From NCBI GenBank assembly GCA_946811695.1, contig OX328125.1, forward strand, positions 99,928,643 to 99,992,642: a stretch of DNA of 64,000 bases, given 5' to 3'. Within the stretch, counting starts at the first letter, position 1; every line of letters begins with the position of its first letter. Below are positions 10,930 to 21,595 of this stretch, in pieces. The position numbers and the translations under genes are program-made. The notes under the pieces are model-generated. The model was given only the letters and a program-made list of their open reading frames with translations, did not search any database and was not told where the DNA came from. The stretch is from Gonocerus acuteangulatus. Its lineage: Eukaryota > Arthropoda > Insecta > Hemiptera > Coreidae.

Positions 10930-11532
10930 TCAGTAGTGGATGGGTTGTGTATCTGTGAGTAGTGGATGGGTTGTGTATCTGTGAGTAGTGGATGGGTTGT
11001 GTATCTGTGAGTAGTGGATGGGTTGTGTATCTGTGAGTAGTGGATGGGTTGTGTATCTGTGAGTAGTGGATGGGTTGTGTATTTGTCAGTAGTGGATGGG
11101 TTGTGTATTTGTCAGTAGTGGATGGGTTGTGTATCTGTGAGTAGTGGATGGGTTGTGTATCTGTCAGTAGTGGATGGGTTGTGTATCTGTCAGTAGTGGA
11201 TGGGTTGTGTATCTGTCAGTAGTGGATGGGTTGTGTATCTGTCAGTAGTGGATGGGTTGTGTATCTGTCAGTAGTGGATGGGTTGTGTATTTGTCATTAG
11301 TGGATGGGTTGTGTATCTGTCAGTAGTGGATGGGTTGTGTATCTGTCAGTAGTGGATGGGTTGTGTATCTGTCAGTAGTGGATTGGTTGTGTATCTGTCA
11401 GTAGTGGATGGGTTGTGTATCTGTGAGTAGTGGATGGGTTGTGTATCTGTCAGTAGTGGATGGGTTGTGTATTTGTCATTAGTGGATGGGTTGTGTATCT
11501 GTCATTAGTGGATGGGTTGTGTATCGGTCAGT
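10930..11532. repeat. 26-bp minisatellite, about 23 copies
   Basis: Unit GTAGTGGATGGGTTGTGTAT plus CTGTSA, repeated about 23 times with few variants (CTGTGA, CTGTCA, TTGTCA). Its complement reads ACAACCCATCCACTA, and the adjoining retroelement RNase H fragment ends in RYTTHPLMTDT encoded by the same bases. The array therefore appears to have expanded out of the element's coding sequence. Confidence 0.95.
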
Positions 11533-11745
11533 GAGTTCATTAAGTGTGCTTAAAGAGTCAGTAAATAATACTATATCCCTATTGTCAGTTTCAGGTATAT
11601 TATTCAGACCGATGAGGATGCCATGGAGTTCAGCCGTAAAGATAATGCAGATATCATTATTTTCTTGCTTAGGACGTGATCTTATATTACAACTGCGGCT
11701 CCCAAACCTATATCAGATTTAGAACTGCCAGTATAGGTAAAGAGT
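11505..11745 (-). pseudogene. RNase H domain fragment of a non-LTR retrotransposon
   Basis: Minus-strand translation shows GSKSDIGLGAAVVI (first catalytic-aspartate block, its Y-T-D lost), then after a frameshift IIFTAELHGILIGLN (catalytic Glu block) and DIVLFTDSLSTLNEL (catalytic Asp block), then DRYTTHPL. This is the RNase H order typical of I/R1/jockey-group elements. It runs directly into the 26-bp minisatellite. A frameshift and an in-frame stop make it non-functional. Confidence 0.8.
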
Positions 11746-11903
11746 ATTCTTAAATTTTCAATAACGAAGGCTTAATATTCCTGCAAGCATCACACCAGTT
11801 CGGCCTACCTCACTGCTCCAATCTGGATTCATCTGAGAAGATACGTGAGTCTCCTATCCGCGAGGTGGATATTTCATTTCATTGTGCTTAAGTTATCGCA
11901 AGA

Positions 11904-12410
11904 ATGACTAGACATTGCGGCACAGAACTACATATTTTCTGTAACGAACTGCCTTTATTTTGGTGCCTTGGAGGCACTGAATTGTGGACTTTATGGAACC
12001 TACAGTTCAATGAAAAGAAGCAAACTATTTTTCTTAACATCACACCTATTTTAAAAGTACAATCAAGCGTGCAGAAACTGTATATCTACAAACTGAGGAA
12101 TAGTTCTTCATCAACTATTGGTGTGACACTCCATGATGTAAGGACAAGGTGCTTGAGTTCCGCACTTGAGACAGGACTTACCGAAAGGAAGTCCTTCCTG
12201 GATTGTCAAGTTCCGCCTCTTACTCGACTGTATCTGACAGATGAAAGGGATCTTACCGCACTCTTTCCTTCTATAAGGAAAGTGTCAGCCTTCACGAGAA
12301 ATGAAAGGAGAGTTGTACGCTTTTACACAAAAGTCGATTTCAACAAAGCCGAAAGAATTTTTCCAACAACAATCTACCTTAAGGCTGAAAGGAAAAACGG
12401 GTTTTCTTAG
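11904..12410 (+). CDS. Hypothetical ORF, 168 codons, unrecognised
   Basis: An open frame with normal amino-acid composition, in a stretch visibly more GC-balanced than its neighbours. It starts MTRHCGTELHIF and includes STIGVTLHDVRTRCLSSALE, SFLDCQVPPLTRLYLTDERD and RNERRVVRFYTKVDFNKAER, ending ERKNGFS before TAG. I recognise no domain, signal peptide or membrane segment. It lacks the low-complexity look of chance ORFs here. It could be an exon of a host gene or a decayed transposon ORF; Lys/Arg-rich ends would suit either. No splice sites can be assigned. The start is simply the first Met of the open frame. Confidence 0.35.
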   Translation: MTRHCGTELHIFCNELPLFWCLGGTELWTLWNLQFNEKKQTIFLNITPILKVQSSVQKLYIYKLRNSSSSTIGVTLHDVRTRCLSSALETGLTERKSFLDCQVPPLTRLYLTDERDLTALFPSIRKVSAFTRNERRVVRFYTKVDFNKAERIFPTTIYLKAERKNGFS

Positions 12411-13196
12411 TATTGCCGGGTAAATTCTTTATCCGGGGAGGGGGTGTTTCTCTTTCAAATCAAGGATAATTTTTGTCTTTGTTTCCATGGATTTTCAAAT
12501 CCATTCGATTTCACTTAGCTATGAATCTATTGATGTTGACACCTGTTTATTCTATTTTAGCAATATTATTCTTCTTTGCTAATGATAACATATTCTTAGG
12601 GACTGCCTAAGACGGAAAGACTTAACCATACCATTTCTCGCTGAAGGGTCTAAGCATGGATCTTATAATTAGCAAGATGTACGAGTCTGATGCAGTGGCC
12701 CCCCCTTTCCCCGCAAATCTGTCTTTAGAGCCCCCTCACCACACTTAAGGTCACACCCTTCACAGCATCACTACGAACTAATCGATCTTATCGCGTAGTA
12801 CTAAACGTTACGTTGCGTTAATTTAACATTGACAGAAAATTAAAAAAAAAAGATCTTAAATGTCTTGGGTTGAGGGCCCCTATTCGTTGGGCCCCCTCAT
12901 CGCAGGCCCTGCGGGCCCGGGTATTACCACTGGACTGATGTCTGCTATGAGAGGGCTCGGATGATGCTACCGTCCTTCGCAGGCAAATCCCGCAATTCCG
13001 TAATGTCTTGCTGTATTGCCTATCCCATTATACGAAGGAGCGATGGACTCTGTAAATCGGTAGTACCTTTCTCCTCATGTACAATTACTGGTGTCTGCTA
13101 TAGGAGAATACGCCAAGTCAGTGCATCACCCAGGTGGTCAAGCACAAATTAAGGCGTGTGAAAATACTCTTGCTCACTGCTAAAAGGGAATTCGGT
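12411..13196. other. Unassigned stretch
   Basis: Moderately GC-rich patches (12690-12960) but no readable gene; the 63-codon frame at 12961-13152 has no supporting motif. Confidence 0.4.
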
Positions 13197-13841
13197 TCCA
13201 CACAGCAGCACAGTGGGGACAAACGACATTTCGAGTTACAAAAAAGGCTACAGCCTCTAAATCTTACCAGATTTCAAAGCATTTTTTCTTAAATTAAAGT
13301 TAATAAAATTTAAAACAACTTTGTCTAGCCAGATTTTTGTTTTTGTTTCCCTTGTTTAGTAAATTACGGGTAAATAAATCGCGAACTTTTACAAATGAAC
13401 AGAAAATAATATTTTATTCGTCATCTAACTTAATATCAGCACCGATATCGTTGAAATCCTGATTAGACATCAGAATAACACCTCCAGAACGTAAATTTAT
13501 CCTAATTCAACAATGAGATTATTAAAATAATTGGTTTTTTGAATTATTTGAAAATATATTTTGATTTTTTTCCAGTCTAATCAATATTTGAATTTCAACG
13601 ATATTACTGCTGATATTAAGTTAGATGAAAAATTAAATATTATTTTATGTTCAATTGTCAAGGTTGATGAATTATTTATACGTAATTTAATAAACAGGGG
13701 GAACAAAAAAGAAAAATCAGGCTAAACAAAGTTATTCTAAATTTTTTACATTAAAAAAAATGCATTGAAATCGATTAAGATTTAGAGGCTGTAGCCTTTT
13801 TTTGAGACGCGAAATGTAGTTTGGCCCCTCTGTGTGCCGGC
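13197..13841. mobile_element. Palindromic element H, copy 1
   Basis: The ends are inverted: CACAGTGGGGACAAACGACA at left against TTTGGCCCCTCTGTGTGCCGG at right. Inner blocks ATCTAACTTAATATCAGCAC and GCTGATATTAAGTTAGAT are also mirrored, around an AT-rich centre near 13530. Same family as the palindrome at 56646-57249 and as the interior of elements I (16857-17675, 21031-21595). Non-coding. Confidence 0.7.
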
Positions 13842-14540
13842 AGTTTGAAAACCAGCAATTGAAAAAAATAAGGACCGAGATGGAAAGAGCGATGGATGTG
13901 AGCACTAATGAATGAGTATTTAGTTAATGGAATTGTAACCATTACCCCCCCCCCCCCCCCCCCGGTTTATTTTAAGGGCAGCGAAAACTGAAAACCAATT
14001 TCATTATTTCTTAATTACTCCAGTAGGCGAGTCATTATTTCCAATTCTAACTTTAATTATTTTGTCGCAGGGGTTAAATTTAGGTTTGGTTCATTTTGAA
14101 AATTAAGTCTGATTCCCAAGAACTGCGTCATCTCATAAGTATTCATACCGTGCTAATCAATTTGTCATTTTTAATGCTTAGAATTCTAAACCTCAATTTT
14201 AGAAAATTAAATTGATAACTTAATTTTTCTACTAATAAAATGTAAGTATCTACTAGGCATAAACTAATTAAAATTGCCCAAGTGTAAACAATGTCCTAGT
14301 TGCACAATGCCTGCAAAAATAAACCACTCCCTCTCTTTCTTGACTTCCGCTGTTACCTCTTTCTCCATATCCAATCCTTAGTGATATTATCATTCTGATT
14401 TGACATTTGAGAAATTTTAGAAACCGCAGAATAAGGTCACGAAAATTGGCTCACTGGGATCATTCTATGGAAGGTGGTATGATATTCATTTTATATTTTT
14501 CACATATCAGTTAGTCTCGATGAAAGCTGAAATCAATACG
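13842..14540. other. Unassigned stretch with poly-C run
   Basis: Contains a C homopolymer at about 13946-13963; otherwise AT-rich with no recognised feature. Confidence 0.45.
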
Positions 14541-14687
14541 TTACACGGTTCCTCCCTCCCTCCTTAGGGAGAAAATCCGCTTATGAGGTTGACCTCCTGA
14601 CGCAATTCAGAAGTGCCACCTAGAACATGTCGCATTTCCGAACTTGTAGATCAAGAAAATGTCGACAGTTTAAATTTGTATAAATAT

Positions 14688-15015
14688 AGTTTGTTTTATA
14701 CTGGTGTTTTCCTCGGACCTGTGACGTTCATTCCAGTCCTGCGGTTCTCCGGCTTCTTCGCCACTATCTCAACGATCCCATGGTACATGCAATGGGTGGC
14801 GTACATCATATTTCGGCCCGAAAGCTGTATGATTGCTATCTATGGAAGAGGTAGGAAGAAGCTGCATTGCTCAGAAGCATTCCAATATCGGAATCCAGGG
14901 AAGTTTTGAAGAAATGAATTTAGCCAGGGTGGAAATCGTAGCTCTTGTTTTAAATCTGCTTTCTTGTCTTGTGAGAATAAGCGCATATTTAGCTCTTAAA
15001 CTCTTACTGGATTAA
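14688..15015 (+). pseudogene. ABCG1/ABCG4-type half-transporter C-terminal fragment
   Basis: Translation gives YTGVFLGPVTFIPVLRFSGF, then TISTIPWYMQWVAYIIF, MIAIYGRGRKKLHCSEAFQY and RNPGKF. After a frameshift near 14908 it continues EEMNLARVEIVALVLNLL, VRISAYLALKLLLD and stop. These match the last transmembrane segments and extracellular loop of ABCG1/4 half-transporters (sterol/lipid exporters): the FSGFF..F.TIP.Y.QW.SY block, the IYG...LHC block, the (L)EEMN block and the final 'RI.AYF.LK' helix. The conserved YVRYGFEG stretch is corrupted to FRPESC and the frame is shifted, so it is a pseudogene. It lies inside a HINE-like element, suggesting capture of gene sequence; simple insertion next to a host pseudogene is the alternative. 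Confidence 0.8.
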
Positions 15016-15689
15016 TTATGTTAAGTATTTATCTTAAGAAAGACGTTATAGTTAATTATGTTAAGTATTTATCTTAAGAAAGACGTTATAGTTAATTGAG
15101 GAACTCATACAATATTTGTGTTATTTATTTATTTTTTCTTATTTATTATTTATTTATATGTTAATGTCTTCGCAACATAGGCGACGAAACATATAGAGTT
15201 CAAGGAAAAATAATTCATTAAAAATATTCATGATTTGTGTTGTGGTAATATGGTAGTTGTGTTCTTTGTTTACAGTTAAAATATTCATACGCCAAACTGG
15301 TTTTATTGTTAAATTTGTAAGTTCAGACAAACCAGTCTTACGTCTAGTTGTTACCATTCGATGTTATTCAGTAAATACGTTTTTGTTTGTCAAAATAACT
15401 TACAAATACTAGGACTTTTAGTCTAAGGATCACTTAATGGTATACATACCGGTTTTATAAGTCATTCAGAATTTTATTACGAATAATAATATATACACAA
15501 CTATAATATATAAAATACATATATCACACATGATGACTTATTTATTAAACAATAATAATATATAAAATACATATTTAATAAAATGGTCTAGATGTCGAAG
15601 TTCCGTAAAAAAAAAGGAAAAGGAAAGACATATTTAATAAATTATGTTACTGTTTGCAACAACATAATTTTTATAATATTAATATAATA

Positions 15690-16065
15690 TTATCTTATCG
15701 TTAATTCGAATAAATTCATAATTTATTTGCAATTTTTTTGTGAATAAATTTGTATTCACAAATTATAGTGTGAATAAATTTGTATTTATATATTTTAATG
15801 GGAATTTTTTGTAAGCACTTGATTATTTGTGATTATTCACATTTTTTGTGATTATTTACAATTTTTTCTATGAATTTATTTGTATTCGCAGGAAAATTTG
15901 CGAATAAAATTTTATTTGTATTTTTATATTTTATATACATGAATAAAAATAAATTCATATTCACACTTATGAATACGAATTTATTTATATTCGTATTTAC
16001 AAATATATGAAGTACGAATAAATTCGTATTTTTATTTTTAAATAAAATTATGCCCATCTTTGGTA
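15690..16065 (-). mobile_element. hAT-type AT-rich MITE fragment
   Basis: Shares the long GAATAAATTCGTATT-type arms and the end AAATAAAATTATGCCCATCT with the complete element at 42163-43143; only one terminal end is preserved here. ORFs rich in NTNI repeats across it are artefacts of the repeat. Confidence 0.65.
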
Positions 16066-16382
16066 TCGGTTGACATATGGTAGTAAATGGAAAACGTTTA
16101 TTCGAATGCTCATTAAATTTCCTACAAATACTGTTAGTATGGGATTTATGATGTCATTAGGAGAAATCAGCGCTTAAATGGAGTATTAATCGCTTAGAAT
16201 ACTGTCTGTTTTTTGTTGTGTCACCTAAGATCTTGTTTCAGTTTGAGATTTCATTTTGAATTTTTACATGTGTTTGTATTTTTCAAGAAAGATTAAGGCA
16301 AAGCATCAACTGTGTCTATTCTAGGCTTTCCGGCATTAGGGGGAAAAACGCTACGATGACGCAGTTCCTGAAAGTCGAACTT

Positions 16383-16856
16383 TTTTAGAACTTCCTTCGT
16401 GAGTGTAATCTGAGAAACATCAAACAAAATAACAATCTTGTTTTAGAATGCGCTAATGTCAAACCCCTAACTGGTAACTTTCCTGAAATACAACCCTCTC
16501 TCTCTAACCCTCTCCGAGTAAGCGGAAGCCCTTTATAGATGTGTGATTAAGGAATCCCCTTGAGCCGACAGGAAGTTTCCTCTGAAGGGAGTGGGTTAAT
16601 TAGAGTCTATCGATCGCTGATTGCTGGATGTGTATAAGATAAGGTGACGTAATGAGGACTTCATAAGTCATGGCGATGTCGGGAGGTTACTGCTCTTACA
16701 ATCAATCCCAAGAACCAGGGGAAACCCTGTCTGGTTTCCGCTGTTGGAGTATCTACATCCGCAACATCAACCCGGAAATACGGAATGCTTTAGAACCTCG
16801 TAAAGATCTAGTAGTGTACGGACGTGTGGACTACCTTCTGCTAGTAAGTAGCCTAA
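16383..16856 (+). other. Spacer with a possible short exon (16670-16843)
   Basis: An open frame from ATG 16670 (MAMSGGYCSYNQSQEPGETL) with balanced base composition reaches a perfect donor-like GTAAGT at 16844-16849, just before element I begins. No homology recognised. It could be a first coding exon, but this is weak. Confidence 0.2.
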
Positions 16857-17675
16857 CGGGGCACCTTGGTCCAGACCCGATCCGATGGTCTCCGATTCTC
16901 GACCGTTCAAACATTTTTGTTTCTAGACCGATTTCGCCCGGCCGATGGTGCCAAACGACATATTATGTCTTAAACCCGTCTAAAGCCACTAAATCATACC
17001 TAACCAATTTCATTTTTTTTTTTTTTTTTATTTTATTTTTTTTTTTTTTTATTTTTTTTTTAAATGAAAGCTAATACAATTTAGAAAAACTTTGTCAATT
17101 CACATTTTCGTTTTGTTATTTCCCATGTTTATTAAATTACGTCGAAAGATGTTTATAATCATCCAATGTTTATAACCTTCCAATGCTTATAACCTTCTAG
17201 CTAACTTTCTTATAAATAATTTTTAAATATAAATATTAATGTTTCTTTCTTGGTAGTGCAACAGTTAATTATTAACTGTTACACTAAGATTTATTTTTTC
17301 GGACAGATATACTTCCGGAAGATTGATTGGCCTCTCAACTCCTCCTTCGGAGGTATGAAGGAGAAGTTGAGAGGCCAATCAATCTTCCGGAAGTATATGT
17401 GTCCGAAAAAATAAATCTTAGTGTAAAACGTATCATATAAATAAGTTTAACATATGAATACCTCTAACACTCAACAGAATCGAAGGTTTCTATGCTTCTT
17501 AGGTGGTATTTATTAAATAATCACTCATCTTCACCTCACTAGGTCATTACTGAGGAGCTGTGGCCTAATCGGATCGCATCCGGTCGGAACCAATGTAGGC
17601 ACTCACGTCGGCCGTTGTCGGTGAAACAAAATCGGATTGGATCAGGAGAAATACGGGTCCAACGTAGGTGCCCCC
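16857..17675. mobile_element. TIR element I, copy 1
   Basis: The left end GGGGCACCTTGGTCCAGACCC and the right end GGGTCCAACGTAGGTGCCCC form imperfect terminal inverted repeats, with internal CGATCCGATGG / CCGATTCTCGACC blocks also found in copy 2. The interior resembles palindromic element H (TTTAGACGGG-type block and an A/T-rich poly-T tract at 17010-17062). A separate hairpin element lies inside at 17281-17424. Confidence 0.65.
17281..17424. mobile_element. Hairpin MITE nested in element I
   Basis: Arms ACACTAAGATTTATTTTTTC and its complement at the far end, about 67 bp each with one or two differences, around a short centre (CCTTCGGAGG). Flanked by AACTGTT on the left. Copy 2 of element I, in opposite orientation, lacks this insertion. 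Confidence 0.8.
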
Positions 17676-17942
17676 TAAGTCGAAGGGTACATTTAGGTTA
17701 TTGCGCAGTCAGAAGTTCGAATTATTCTGAGCATTTGTATCCAGGCTTGAATTTTCGTGAGATTTCACATAAGGCACTTTAGGAGTATTTACTTTGCACG
17801 TTTCATGGCTATGATACAACTTCTATACAACAATTATGTAAATCAGTTTCTATCTTTAAAAAATGCGCTACAACGTGTTTAAATAAATATCAGACTTTAT
17901 CTAACCAAAGAATATTTGTTAAAACAATAATGCTAATAGTTT
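17676..17942. other. Spacer
   Basis: Nothing recognised. Confidence 0.35.
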
Positions 17943-18077
17943 TAGCACTTTCCTCCGAAGGAAAGTAGCTATTGAGGTTGCACTCATGACGGAATTTTTG
18001 AACAATTTCTTCGAATCTTTATTGATCCTACCTTTATTGATCCTACCTAGTAGACACCAAAAATGACCCCAGCTAAA

Positions 18078-18130
<53 letters not shown>

Positions 18131-18132
18131 CA

Positions 18133-18621
18133 CATATAGCTCAAAAGCTAAAAAAAAAAAAAAAAAAAAAAAAAATGTAAAATATATTTGACGAGTAGGC
18201 TTAACTAGGACAACAACTAAGGACAGATAACGACAGGGGCATTTTGGCAATACACTTACAGGGTTAGTAATAAGTCGGACTCCAGAGGGAGTACTTCGGA
18301 ACGAGAGGACTTCCTTGCAAGGTAGGACTTCTTATAAAAAATATGTAATTTAGTTATAATTATTTCAATATTTAGGGTAGGGGTAATATTTAAGGGAGGA
18401 TGATAATTTTTAAATGCATTTTGTGGAACATTGATAGTTTTAATATATTAAAAAAAGGTTTCTGTGATGTTAAAAAAAATGATATTTTTTGCCCCTGATA
18501 TTTTGTGCCCCTGAAGAGGTGCGAAGAAAAGACGCACGAAACATGTCGGGCCCAATAAATAAAGTAGTATAAAAAAAGGGAAGACTGCTTTAATGACCTC
18601 ATGCCTACTAGGATAAAAAAG

Positions 18622-18625
<4 letters not shown>
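18133..18625 (+). mobile_element. Penelope-like derivative inserted in HINE-A
   Basis: A non-TA block interrupting the (TA)n of element A. It includes a poly-A tract (about 18151-18174) and, near its end, a hammerhead-type motif followed by CCCAATAAATAAAGTAGTAT. No RT coding. Assigned by the ribozyme signature only. Confidence 0.5.
18505..18556 (+). ncRNA. Hammerhead-ribozyme-like motif
   Basis: CTGAAGA at 18511-18517, one free G, stem II GTGCG/CGCAC closed by AAGAAAAGA, then GAAA and the self-complementary linker ACATGT with C as cleavage-site base. Candidate stem I pairs GCCC before the core with GGGC after it. The core (CUGANGA, GAAA) is intact. Confidence 0.7.
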
Positions 18626-18676
<51 letters not shown>

Positions 18677-19254
18677 TATATGTGTCCGTTAACACGATAC
18701 AGGCCAGAGTTTTTGTTTTTTCACCACGAAACTTGGTATATAGTATTCCCCCATCAAACGATTAAACGAGTTCGTTAACCAACAAAATCGGTCCATCTGG
18801 AGGGGAGGTTTACTCCAAAGTAGTTATTTGCCAATAACAGTCGTAATTTTTCTTATATTTTAACGAAACTCGGTATTCTTTCTGGTCAACTAAAGAGGAA
18901 AATGTGTTGTAAAAATAAACTAAATCGGTTTATTAGGAGGGGGGGTTTACTCCGGACCCAAATTACTAATTTGGTCATACCGGTCGTAATTTCTGATGAA
19001 TTGTAACGAAACGCGGTATACGTCCTGGGTATCAAATAAGAAAGAAGTGTTGTAAAAATGAACTAAATCGGTCTATCGGAAGGGGGGGGGATTTACTTTG
19101 TACTATGTTTGAATTGAATTGAAACAGGTGTTATTTATGTTCTTATTTTATTTATCTATAGGGGTTATTTTTAAAAAAATATTCAGGAATGCGCTCGACA
19201 CTACCCAATTCTGAGGAAAGTACTTAGTTATGCAGCTCCTGCGTGACGGACTTT

Positions 19255-19562
19255 TTGAATGGTATCCAACGTACAAATACGCAATCGCTTTCAATATGGC
19301 ATGGATTCGTTTGAAAGTGTCCTGTAATGTTACAAAACATTGCTTATCTCATTAAGTTCACTTATCCAGGTAAGATAATTCCTAGACTATTTCACAGTCA
19401 TTGTGTGCTAATTCTATAGAAAATTATGGAGGAAAAGAATGAAATACATTTAAATACAATTTTCGGACAATTAAGTCCGTTTTAAAGGTACGTTAACTAT
19501 ATTGTTCCTACATAATAATATACAATTAAAGGGCTTTGCGATATTTTTTTTTCATGTTCTTA
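19255..19562. other. Spacer between the two A elements
   Basis: No feature recognised. Confidence 0.35.
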
Positions 19563-19686
19563 TTAGCACTTTCCTCCGAAGGGAAGTAGCTATTGAGGTT
19601 GCACTCATAACGGAATTTTTGAAAAATTTCTTCAAATCTTTATCGATCTTACCGTGTAAACACCGAAAATTACCCCCGTTAAAATT

Positions 19687-19718
<32 letters not shown>

Positions 19719-19736
19719 ATATATATTATATATATA

Positions 19737-19796
<60 letters not shown>

Positions 19797-20721
19797 CTGT
19801 TAACACGATAGCGGCCAGAGTTTTTGTTTTTCTTCGAAACCTGGTATATAGCGTTCAATTAGCAAACGATTGAACGAGTTCGTTAACCACCAAATCGGTC
19901 CATCGGGAGGGGGGGTTTACTCCGGACCCACAATACCAATTTGCCAATACCAGCCGTATTTTTTGTTACATTTCAACGAAACTCGGTATTCGTTATGTTG
20001 ATCTAAAGAGAGAAAAACGTTGTAAACATGAACTAAATCGGTTCATTAGAAGGGGGGGGGGGTTTACTCCGGACCCACAATACCAATTTGCCAATACCAG
20101 CCGTATTTTTTGTTACATTTCAACGAAACTCGGTATTCGTGATTGTAATCAACAAGGAAAAATGGGTTGTAAACATAAACTAAATCGGGTTATTCGGAGG
20201 GGGGGGGGGTTTACTCCGGACCTAAAGTACTAATATACTCATATCGGTCGAAATTTCTCCCCTATTGTAACGAAACGCGGTATGCGTCGTGGATATCTCA
20301 TGAGAAAGAAGTGTTGTAAAAATGAAGTAAATCGGTCAATTGGAAAGGAGGGTTTACTTTAAACTCTGTTTCATTAGAAATGTGAACCGCCAGGCGAAGG
20401 TTCCCAAAGCCGCCGCGAGGAGCGCTATGTCCTACTAGGGGGACTGTATCCTGTTTCTGTGTCAGATCAAAAGACGGAAAATGAAGTTTTTGTGTGTTTA
20501 TTAAGTAGTACAATATCATTTATTAACATAACTCTGGAAGCAAATTATTTACAAAATTAATAATTGAACAATTCTCATAAGAAATGTAAATGAGAAGAAC
20601 TACTCACCTTATTATTTTATTTATATAGGCTATTTACGGCAAATTATTCAGTAATGTTGTCTACACTACAAAAATTCTGAGGAAAGTGCTTAGTTATGCA
20701 GCTCCTGCGTGACGGACTTTC
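19563..20721 (+). mobile_element. HINE-like element A, copy 2
   Basis: Complete: 5' TTAGCACTTTCCTCCGAAGG, (TA)n 19687-19791, three diverged internal repeats each with AAATCGGTTCATTAGAAGG-type sequence, a G-run of 7 to 12 and TTTACTCCGGACCC, and 3' end GGAAAGTGCTTAGTTATGCA GCTCCTGCGTGACGGAC. Non-coding. Same orientation as copy 1, about 300 bp away. Confidence 0.75.
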
Positions 20722-21030
20722 TTATTAAGGTTAAATTGAAGCCGTACGTGAAAGCTTCACGAAAATCCGAGTTTAGGCACTAAATGCTCAGAATTACCGC
20801 ACTTTTTAAGTACGTGTTTAACCGTTTGAATCTTGTTACAAAATCACCAAGTAAATGTGTTTAATCCGTCTAACATATAAGAATGGGTAAGTAAGATGTA
20901 CCCCATAAGAAGTCTGCTTAAAATAACTGTACCGACTGGAGAACTGTACATTTGTCAATGTTTTTTTTTAGTAATTTTAACCTCCCTTAATATTTTCTTT
21001 TAGCTTTCAACCAATCACTTTCCCGCTTAA
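20722..21030 (-). pseudogene. Spacer with short non-LTR C-terminal trace
   Basis: On the minus strand at about 20870-20945 the frame SRLLMGYILLTHSYML resembles the 'RLRIGHT.LTHSYLL' block of jockey-type ORF2 C-termini, also seen at 54600-54835. Only this block is readable. Confidence 0.4.
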
Positions 21031-21595
21031 GGCTGCACCCACATTGGACCCGTATTCCTCCAATCCGATTTCGTTTGACCGACAACGACCGACCTGAGTG
21101 CCTACATTGCTCCCGATCCGATCCGATTTAGTCACAGTTCGTCAGTAATGACCTCGTATTGAAGTAAAAATGAGTCATTAATTTAGGAAATACCACCTAA
21201 TAAGCATAGAAACCCTCGTTTAGGTTGAATGTAAGAGGTATTCATATGTTAAACTTATTTATATGAAACGTTTTAAGCATTGAAGTGTTTGTTATAAACA
21301 TTGGGTGGTTACAAACAGCTTTCCACGTAATTTAATAAATAAGGGAAACTAAAAACAAAAATCAGAATTAAATAAAAAATGTTCTAAATGTTATTAGCTT
21401 TCATTTAAAAAAAAAATAATAAATAAATGCATTGAAATCGGTTAAGATGTGGAGGCTGTAGGCCTTTTTGAAACACAATATGTGGTTTTGCGCCATTTTG
21501 CTTCGTCGGTCCGAAATCGATGTAGAAGCAAACAAGTTTGAACGACCGAGAATCGGTGGCCATCGGATCGGATCGGGATCAATGTAGGTGCCCCC
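21031..21595 (-). mobile_element. TIR element I, copy 2
   Basis: Ends GCTGCACCCACATTGGACCC and GGGATCAATGTAGGTGCCCC are inverted repeats, as in copy 1. Inner sequence ATTCATATGTTAAACTTATT is the complement of copy 1, so the two copies are in opposite orientation. The right part (21420-21510) contains the element-H tail (GGAGGCTGTAGGCCTTTTTG). Confidence 0.65.

Larger units (their letters stand above)
14541..16382 (+). mobile_element. Helentron/HINE-like element B, copy 3, carrying an ABCG fragment
   Basis: The 5' block TTACACGGTTCCTCCCTCCC, through GCTTATGAGGTTGACCTCC, CAGAAGTGCCACCTAGAACA and GTTTAAATTTGTATAAATAT, matches the 5' blocks of the B elements at 26511 and 52600. The 3' end AAAAACGCTACGATGACGCAG TTCCTGAAAGTCGAAC before a T-run matches their 3' end. 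Its length (about 1.84 kb) is close to the 52600-54447 copy, but the middle is different: an ABCG gene fragment (14688-15015), a 40-bp tandem duplication (15012-15091) and an AT-rich hAT-type fragment (about 15690-16065). Confidence 0.65.
17943..19254 (+). mobile_element. HINE-like element A, copy 1, interrupted
   Basis: 5' end TTAGCACTTTCCTCCGAAGG AAAGTAGC (short terminal repeat plus hairpin), then a (TA)n tract, then a 3' block beginning TGTCCGTTAACACGATA and ending GAGGAAAGTACTTAGTTATG CAGCTCCTGCGTGACGGAC before a T-run. The ends are sub-terminal inverted repeats (AGCACTTTCCTC/GAGGAAAGTRCT), followed at 3' only by a small GCAG..CTGC hairpin; this and the central microsatellite are the Helentron-associated (DINE-1/HINE) layout. 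An unrelated insert (about 18133-18625) splits the TA tract. Confidence 0.7.

Noticed and set aside
10930..11532. Regular repeats that could suggest a CRISPR array
   Set aside because: Repeats are contiguous with no unique spacers, the genome is animal and no cas genes are present; it is a minisatellite. The same holds for 54992-55287.
15833..16057. NTNINKF-type ORFs (also 42117-42488 and 42857-43138)
   Set aside because: Products of the hAT MITE's GAATAAATTCGTATT repeats.
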